A DNA stretch of 64,000 bases from Pseudonocardia sp. TRM90224 (lineage in GTDB: Bacteria > Actinomycetota > Actinomycetes > Mycobacteriales > Pseudonocardiaceae): the NCBI RefSeq assembly GCF_021245725.1, contig NZ_JAJGSX010000026.1, positions 1-64,000 on the forward strand. Direction: 5' to 3'. The translations under genes and the position numbers were made by a program. The notes below the pieces were generated by a model that saw only the letters and a list, made by a program, of their open reading frames with translations, was not told the DNA's origin and did not search any database. Of this stretch, positions 58,181 to 64,000 are shown piece after piece. Numbering within the stretch: the first letter of the stretch is position 1; every line of letters begins with the position of its first letter.

Positions 58181-61100
58181 GGCTTCTTCCTCGTATCGTC
58201 GGCCGCCGGGCGGCGGGTGAACGTGTCGGTGGCGATCCGTTTCAGGTCGCCCAATGACGAATTCGGATCGTCGGCGAGGGCCACCAGCAGGCCCTCGTAG
58301 GCCGCCAGTAGCCGGCGGACGGTCGACGCCTCGAAGTGCCGGACGTAGAAGCTGACCATGATGAAAAGAGTCCCCGCCGGCCAAATGAGGACGCGCATGG
58401 GATGTTCGGTCTGCGTCGAGGCCAACGTCGGTTCCCATTCCCGCAACCGGCGGCTGTTCCCCGGGTCCATGGGGAAGTTCTCGTACACGATGTAGCTGTC
58501 GTACAGCGCCTCCCGCCACGGCAGGCCGGCCCATTCCCGGATCTGCGCGAGGGATGCGTACTGGTGCTGCCGCATCTCGGACTGCTCGGCCTGCAGGCGG
58601 TGCAGCCAGTCGAGGGCGAGGTCGTCGTCGGCGGTGTTCACCATGACCGGGAGCATGTTGTTGAACGGACCGATCATGTCCGTCATGCGGTCCATGTGCT
58701 CTGGCCGGCCCGCGGATATCGAGCCGAACGTCACGTCGTCCCGGCCGGTGCACGCCGCGAGCAGCAGCGCCCACCCGCCCTGCAGCAGGGTGAAGAGGGT
58801 GATGCCACGCCGCTGGGCAGCACGCCGCAGGCCGGCGTCGACCTCCGGGCTGAAATGCAGCAGCTCATGGGCGTAGGGGAGCTCGTCCGCGCTGGGCCGC
58901 CGGGCCGTGCCCAGCGATTCCACCACCGGCGTGCGGCCGGCGAACCGCTTCATCGCCGCCGTCCAGTACTCCGCGTCCCCGCTCTGATCGCGCTGCGTGA
59001 GCCAGTCGATGTAGTCGCGGAACTCGGGCACCGCCGGCAGGTCCGGTGAACGGCCGTGCCGGAACGCGTCGTACGCCGCGAAGATCTCGCGCTGGATGTT
59101 CTCCCACGACCAGCCGTCCTGGAACATGTAGCTGAGCCGCACGACGGCCCGGTAGTCGTCCTGGCCCAGCCGGAAAAGGGTGATGTGCCAGTGCGGCGCG
59201 CTGTCGAGAACGAAGACGTGCCGCCGTTCCTGCCAGAGCTTGTCCCGCACGCATTCGTCCTGCTCGGCCGCCGGCGAGGCCGTCAGATCCACACGCGTGA
59301 TCGGCGGTTCGGTGATCCGCCACGCCGTTTGCAACGGCTGTGGGAGGCCATGCCATGTGAAGGACGTGCGGAAGGGCGCGTGCCGCTCCATGAAATACTG
59401 CCAGGCTGAGACGAAGGCGTTCTCGTCGAACTCCGTGCCTTTCATGTGCAGCTCGACGCTGGCCACGTGGAGTCCCGGTTCCGGCCTCTCGATCGCCGCG
59501 CTGAGCATCTCGTGCTGCATCGGCGACAGCGGGTAGGCATCGACGAACGTCGATCCCGCATTCCATGGTCTCGGGTCGCGCGCCCTCACGTCCGGTGGCG
59601 CGGTGCCCCCGGCCGGCGCCGCATCCTCGGGCGCCGCGAGCGCGCTCGCCTCCGCCAAGCTCGCGACGGTCGGGTTCTGGAAGACGGTTCTCGGCGAGAG
59701 GTCGAACCCGGCCCGCCCCGCCTCGTTGACCAGCTGCAGAGCGACGATCGAGTCGCCACCGAGGCTGAAGAAGTTGTCGTGCCGACCGATGCGCGGCAGG
59801 CCGAGCAGGCCGGCCATGAGCGCCGCCAGCTGCTGCTCCACCGCCCCGGACGGCGCCTCGAAGTCTCTCTCGGAGACCGGGGTGAACGTCGGCAGCGCCT
59901 TCCGGTCGACCTTGCCGTTCGGCGTCAACGGCAGCTCGGGGAGGACGACGATCGTGCCCGGGACCATGAACGCGGGCAGGCGTTCCCGCAGGTGCTCACG
60001 CAGTGCGGCCGGCAGCGCCCGGTTGCGGGCCTGCAGGGTCGGATCGTTGGTCAGCGCCCGGTCGGAGTCGCGCACGGCCTCGAACGCCAGGCCGGGCACC
60101 GGACCCGGAGCCACGACGGCGTCGAAACGACCCGGCCGACCGAGCGAGGGAGCGCAGAGGCACGTCAGACCGCGCTGCGCGGCCAGCCGGCGCACGTCCG
60201 CCGGTGCGACACCGACCGCTCCTTCGAGAACCCGGCCCCCGTCCGGATCACCGGACCGCAGCCCCTCGACCAGGGCGAACTGCCGCGGGTGCGGGATGTC
60301 GGCGATCCGGACCGGCGCGTTGCTGGCAGCTGCCTCGTCGAGCAGCCCGTCCGGGTCCGCCGCGTCCCACGGCAGGCACTCGATCGAGTCCGGTGAGATC
60401 AGACCCGTTCCCGGGCGCAGCCGGACGTCGTACCGGAAGTCGTTCATCTCGGTCGGTCGCACACCGGGCTTGAGGCGGATGTCGGCGACCAGTCCGTGGT
60501 CGCGTGCAAAGCGGATGAAGAACTCCGGGTCGATCACCAGCTCGGATTCGCGGGCGATGCCCGCTGCCAGCCGGGCCCGCAGCTGCGGGCTGGTGGCCGC
60601 CGCACCGGTCTTGTGCGCCAGCACGGAGAGGTGGAACGCCTCCAGCAGCGGCAGGCTCCGCACGTCCCCGACGAACACCGAACCGTCGGGACGGCAGGCC
60701 CGCACCGCCTGGGCGAGCACCCGCTCCAGGTACCCGGCGTCGGGGAAGTACTGGACCACCGAGTTGAGGACGACGACGTCGAACTCGTCCACGTCCCGCA
60801 CCTCGTCGGCCGGCCCGACCCGCAGCTCCACCGCCGTGTCGGCGCCGTAGCGCTTCGCGAGCCGCTCGACGACGACCGGTGAGACGTCGGTGGCGACGTA
60901 GCGGCTCGCGGTCGGGAGCAGCCTCGCGAGCAGCAGCCCGGAGCCGCAGCCGATCTCGAGGATGCGATTCGGCTGCAGTTCCGAGATCCCGTCGACGGCG
61001 CCGTCCACCCATTCGGCCATGTCGTCGTCGGAGTACGGCTCCCCGGTGTAGCTGCTGCGCCAGCCGGAGTAGTCGGGGTGGCCTGGGACGTCCTCGTCGG

Positions 61101-64000
61101 CCTGGTAGACGTCGTCGAACACCTCCGCCCACCCGTCGACGATGTGGGTGGGCTGGGACTCGGTGGGAGTCGCCGGCGCCGCGGGGACGACGTACGCCAC
61201 GAGCGCCGGATCGGTCGTCCCGGTCGTCCCGGCGACGGCCTCGCGGACGTCCGGGTGCGCGCGCAGCGCGGCCTCCACCTCGCCGAGTTCGATGCGGAAC
61301 CCGTGGATCTTGACCTGGTGGTCCAGGCGGCCGAGGAAGTCGAGGTTTCCGTCGGGCAGCAGCCGGACGAGGTCGCCGGTGCGGTAGAGGACCGCCCCCG
61401 GCGGCCCGAAGGGATCCGGGACGAAGCGCTCCGCGGTCAGCCCTGGCCGCCGCAGGTAGCCGCGGCCGACGCCGGCCCCGCCGATGAGCAGCTCGCCCGG
61501 CACCCCCACCGGTTGCACGTCCATCGCCGGATCGCCGACGTGGACCCGCAGGTTGTCGATCGGCGTGCCGATCGGGGTGACCGCGCAGCCGTCCTCGTGC
61601 ACGGACGATCCCGGGGCGTACGCGGTCACGTCGATGGCGGCCTCGGTGGGGCCGTAGAGGTTGTGGCACGGGATCCCCAACCGGTCCCCGACCAGCTCCG
61701 GCAGGTGCTTGGGCAGCGCCTCGCCGCTGCAGATCAGCAGGCGCAGCTCCGGAAGGCGGGGCAGGTCGGGCTGGTCGAGGAAGACACCCAGCATGGCGGG
61801 GACGAAGTGCGCGATGGTGACGCGCTCGTCGGCCATCAGGGTCGCGAGCCGGCGCGGGTCCTCATGCGCGCCGGGCGGCGCGACGACCACGGTCGCGCCG
61901 CTGACCAGCGGGAGGAAGAACTCCCACACCGAGACGTCGAAGCTGTACGGCGTCTTCTGCAGGATCCTGTCGCGGGCAGTCACGTCGTACTCGCGCCGCA
62001 TCCACTGCAGCCGGTTCGTCAAGGCGTCGTGGTGGATCATGGCGCCCTTCGGGTCGCCGGTGGACCCCGAGGTGTAGATGACGTACGCGAGGTTGCCGGG
62101 CCGCACCGCGACCTGCGGCGGGGTGTCGGGCGTGTCGAACACGGTGCCCGGATCCAGCTCCAGCACCACCCGCGAACCGTCCGCCGGCAGGCCACCGGCC
62201 AGCTCCCCCTGCGTGATCACGACCGGGGCCGCCGTCTGACCGAGCATGTACGCCACCCGCTCCGCGGGATAGCCCGGATCGATCGGGACGTACGCGCCAC
62301 CGGCCTTCAACACGCCCAGCAGCGCCACCACCAGCTCCGGACAGCGGTGCATCACCACCGCCACCGGCGTCTCCACACCGACCCCGAGCTCCCGCAACCG
62401 ATGCGCCAACCGGTTCGCCACCCGATCCAACTCACCGAACGTCAACACCGACGCTGCCCCGACGACCGCCACCGCGTCCGGCGCCAACCCGGCCCGCTCG
62501 GCGACCAGCTCGTGGACACAACCCGCCCCGACGGGCACCTCCGCACCCGTACCCAGAGCCAGCACGGCAGCCCGCTCCCCCTCTTCCATCAGGGGGAGCC
62601 GGCTAATCGGGAGGCCCGGATCCGCGACGACCGCGGCCAGCAGCCGGCGGTAGTGCTTCGCCAGCCGTTCGACGGTGTCCCGGTCGAACAGCGCGGTGTC
62701 GTACTCGAAGACCGCCGAGAGGCCGCCGTCGGGCGCCTCTTCCATGCTCAACCACAGGTCGAACTTCGAGGTCTCGTTGTTGATCTCGACGATGGGCCGC
62801 ACGTCCAGTCCGGTGAACCGCAGCTGCTCCGGCGGGGTGTTCTGGAACGCGAACATCACCTGGAACAGCGGGTTGTGGCTGGCCTCGCGGCGCGGCGCGA
62901 CCCGCTCCACCAGCACCTCGAACGGGACGTCCTGGTGCGCGTAGCCACCCAGCGCGGTGTCGCGCACCCGCTCCAGCAGCTCGCCGAAAGCGGGGTCGCC
63001 GCCCACGTCGGTGCGCAACGCCAGCGTGTTGGCGAAGAACCCGACCATCGACTCCAGGTCCACCCGGCCGCGCCCCGCGACCGGCACCCCGACAACAAGA
63101 TCGGTCTGGCCGCTGCACCGAGCCAGCAGCACCGTGAACACGGCCAGCAGGACCATGAAGGGCGTCGCCTGCCGGGACCGGCCGAGCTCCTTCAGCTGGG
63201 CGGCGATCGCCGCGCCCACCGGGAACGCGAAGCTGGCCCCGCGGAACGACTGGACGGCCGGCCGCGGCCGGTCGAAAGGCAGTTCCAGGGTCTCGGGCGC
63301 GTTCCGCATCCGGTCCAGCCAGAAACCGAGCTGCTCCTGCATATCCTGGCCGGTCGACCAGTCCTGCTGCCAGACGGCGTAGTCGGCGTACCCGACCGCC
63401 ACCGGCGGCAGCCCGGGCTCGCCGCCGGCGGAGAACGCGTCGTAGCACTGCGACAGCTCCCGCAGCAGGATGCCGAACGACCAGCCGTCGACGGCGATGT
63501 GGTGCACGGCCACCCCGAAGACCCACTCGTCGCCGAGGTTGATCAGCAGCCCACGCAGCAAGGGCCCCTCGGTCAGGTCGAAGGGCCGCCGCGCCCACGC
63601 GTTGCACATGCTCTCGACGTCGCTCGGCGCGACCCCGGACACGGTCTCCATGACGTCCCAGGTGCCGGATGCGGGCACCTCCGGCGAGACCACCTGCACC
63701 GGCTTCCCGTCCACCGTCGTGAACGCGGTGCGCAACACCTCGTGGCGTCGGATCAGCACGTCCAACGACCGTTCCAGCGCGGCCGCGTCGACCGCGCCGC
63801 GCAGCCGGAAGCACATGTAGATCGAGTACGCAGAGCCGTCCGGTGCGATCTGGTGCAGCAACCACAGCCGGCGCTGCCCCGACGACACCGGCAACGGGCC
63901 GGTTCGGTCCGCGCGCGGCAGGTCCGGTCGCGACTGCCGGCCCCGGCCCCGCCGCAGCGCATCGAGCAAGCGCGCCCGATCCTGCTTCCCGGAAGCCTCA
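58177..64000 (-). CDS. nonribosomal peptide synthetase, C-A-MT-PCP-C* (start outside window)
   Basis: At least 1,940 residues; the frame is open to base 64000, so the N-terminus is unseen (positions below count from TTG 63969). Domains in order: condensation, with intact HHIAVDG at 156-162; adenylation from about 485 (YTSGSTGDPKG near 632, NLYGPTEAAID, YRTGDLVRLLPDG); methyltransferase inserted after HGFRIELGEVEAAL, with SAM motif ILEIGCGSGLL near 1003; the A-domain tail LTPNGKVDRKAL near 1346; carrier domain with FFSLGGDSIVALQL near 1406; and a second condensation-like domain from about 1477. The ten-residue specificity code reads DVWHISLIDK, one change from the known serine code DVWHLSLIDK. 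The second C domain has SYMFQDG at 1613-1619 in place of HHxxxDG. No TE domain follows. Confidence 0.93.
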   Translation of the reverse strand, partial: EASGKQDRARLLDALRRGRGRQSRPDLPRADRTGPLPVSSGQRRLWLLHQIAPDGSAYSIYMCFRLRGAVDAAALERSLDVLIRRHEVLRTAFTTVDGKPVQVVSPEVPASGTWDVMETVSGVAPSDVESMCNAWARRPFDLTEGPLLRGLLINLGDEWVFGVAVHHIAVDGWSFGILLRELSQCYDAFSAGGEPGLPPVAVGYADYAVWQQDWSTGQDMQEQLGFWLDRMRNAPETLELPFDRPRPAVQSFRGASFAFPVGAAIAAQLKELGRSRQATPFMVLLAVFTVLLARCSGQTDLVVGVPVAGRGRVDLESMVGFFANTLALRTDVGGDPAFGELLERVRDTALGGYAHQDVPFEVLVERVAPRREASHNPLFQVMFAFQNTPPEQLRFTGLDVRPIVEINNETSKFDLWLSMEEAPDGGLSAVFEYDTALFDRDTVERLAKHYRRLLAAVVADPGLPISRLPLMEEGERAAVLALGTGAEVPVGAGCVHELVAERAGLAPDAVAVVGAASVLTFGELDRVANRLAHRLRELGVGVETPVAVVMHRCPELVVALLGVLKAGGAYVPIDPGYPAERVAYMLGQTAAPVVITQGELAGGLPADGSRVVLELDPGTVFDTPDTPPQVAVRPGNLAYVIYTSGSTGDPKGAMIHHDALTNRLQWMRREYDVTARDRILQKTPYSFDVSVWEFFLPLVSGATVVVAPPGAHEDPRRLATLMADERVTIAHFVPAMLGVFLDQPDLPRLPELRLLICSGEALPKHLPELVGDRLGIPCHNLYGPTEAAIDVTAYAPGSSVHEDGCAVTPIGTPIDNLRVHVGDPAMDVQPVGVPGELLIGGAGVGRGYLRRPGLTAERFVPDPFGPPGAVLYRTGDLVRLLPDGNLDFLGRLDHQVKIHGFRIELGEVEAALRAHPDVREAVAGTTGTTDPALVAYVVPAAPATPTESQPTHIVDGWAEVFDDVYQADEDVPGHPDYSGWRSSYTGEPYSDDDMAEWVDGAVDGISELQPNRILEIGCGSGLLLARLLPTASRYVATDVSPVVVERLAKRYGADTAVELRVGPADEVRDVDEFDVVVLNSVVQYFPDAGYLERVLAQAVRACRPDGSVFVGDVRSLPLLEAFHLSVLAHKTGAAATSPQLRARLAAGIARESELVIDPEFFIRFARDHGLVADIRLKPGVRPTEMNDFRYDVRLRPGTGLISPDSIECLPWDAADPDGLLDEAAASNAPVRIADIPHPRQFALVEGLRSGDPDGGRVLEGAVGVAPADVRRLAAQRGLTCLCAPSLGRPGRFDAVVAPGPVPGLAFEAVRDSDRALTNDPTLQARNRALPAALREHLRERLPAFMVPGTIVVLPELPLTPNGKVDRKALPTFTPVSERDFEAPSGAVEQQLAALMAGLLGLPRIGRHDNFFSLGGDSIVALQLVNEAGRAGFDLSPRTVFQNPTVASLAEASALAAPEDAAPAGGTAPPDVRARDPRPWNAGSTFVDAYPLSPMQHEMLSAAIERPEPGLHVASVELHMKGTEFDENAFVSAWQYFMERHAPFRTSFTWHGLPQPLQTAWRITEPPITRVDLTASPAAEQDECVRDKLWQERRHVFVLDSAPHWHITLFRLGQDDYRAVVRLSYMFQDGWSWENIQREIFAAYDAFRHGRSPDLPAVPEFRDYIDWLTQRDQSGDAEYWTAAMKRFAGRTPVVESLGTARRPSADELPYAHELLHFSPEVDAGLRRAAQRRGITLFTLLQGGWALLLAACTGRDDVTFGSISAGRPEHMDRMTDMIGPFNNMLPVMVNTADDDLALDWLHRLQAEQSEMRQHQYASLAQIREWAGLPWREALYDSYIVYENFPMDPGNSRRLREWEPTLASTQTEHPMRVLIWPAGTLFIMVSFYVRHFEASTVRRLLAAYEGLLVALADDPNSSLGDLKRIATDTFTRRPAADDTRKKP

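Noticed and set aside
57989..58774. Longer frame including the MbtH protein
   Set aside because: Upstream of GTG 58180 the frame is antisense-register sequence over the NRPS 3' end; the MbtH family starts at about this point.
1..64000. tRNA, rRNA, transposase, integrase or prophage genes
   Set aside because: None was recognised on either strand; short RNA genes cannot be fully excluded by eye.

Overview
The window is a gene-dense, very high G+C stretch with many GTG starts, long runs of stop/start-overlapping genes (ATGA or GTGA) and gene families typical of filamentous Actinobacteria: TetR, IclR, LysR and FCD-GntR regulators, an LLM-type (F420/flavin) oxidoreductase, NDMA-dependent zinc alcohol dehydrogenases, a TerD protein, and an MbtH protein beside an NRPS. 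A Pseudonocardia- or Amycolatopsis-like host is a reasonable guess, but nothing here (no rRNA or tRNA gene) fixes the genus. I see no transposase, phage gene, CRISPR array or tRNA.

Layout. (1) 1-6 kb, assorted genes: the end of a WD40 protein with near-identical 129-bp repeats, a membrane protein divergent from a TetR regulator with a large inverted repeat between them, a TerD-AIM24 fusion, an unknown protein and a MetF-like reductase. (2) 6-13.7 kb: a complete Dpp/Opp-type ABC importer operon (binding protein, two permeases, two ATPases) ending in a NarL-type response regulator, with a soluble GAF histidine kinase divergent from its other end. (3) 13.7-24.7 kb: a ten-gene minus-strand operon for oxidative catabolism (MFS importer, two paralogous NDMA-type alcohol dehydrogenases, aldehyde dehydrogenase, LLM oxidoreductase, PaaK-like CoA ligase, a UGSC-family protein with its partner, a third alcohol dehydrogenase, an amidohydrolase), with an IclR regulator divergent from it. 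(4) 25.7-35.7 kb: an SDR / CxxC protein / two amidohydrolases / Rieske ferredoxin operon, an orphan binding protein, and two LysR genes around a Rieske oxygenase. (5) 35.7-48.5 kb: a twelve-gene minus-strand operon running from a fused LigB-LigA extradiol dioxygenase through a second Rieske oxygenase, a ferredoxin, an ABC importer, a MaoC hydratase, an SDR and an amidohydrolase to an acyl-CoA synthetase. (6) 48.6-55.6 kb: an FCD-GntR regulator followed by a muconolactone-isomerase-like protein, an alpha/beta hydrolase, a GalB-like hydratase and a LigK/GalC-like aldolase; then a LigM-like O-demethylase, a GalD/LigU-like tautomerase and a type I extradiol dioxygenase. (7) 56-64 kb: the 3' part of an NRPS cluster (NRPS, MbtH, type II thioesterase, MFS exporter).

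How the genes work together. Regions 5 and 6 can be read as one pathway: import of a plant-derived aromatic, side-chain shortening through CoA esters, tetrahydrofolate-dependent O-demethylation (LigM-like, with the MetF-like protein as a possible outlet for methyl-THF), ring cleavage by a GalA/DesB-like dioxygenase, then tautomerase, hydratase and aldolase giving pyruvate and oxaloacetate. This gallate / 3-O-methylgallate route is inferred from gene content. The NRPS module reads as serine-specific (code DVWHISLIDK) with an embedded methyltransferase, and it ends in a condensation-like domain whose active-site His-His is replaced by Ser-Tyr.
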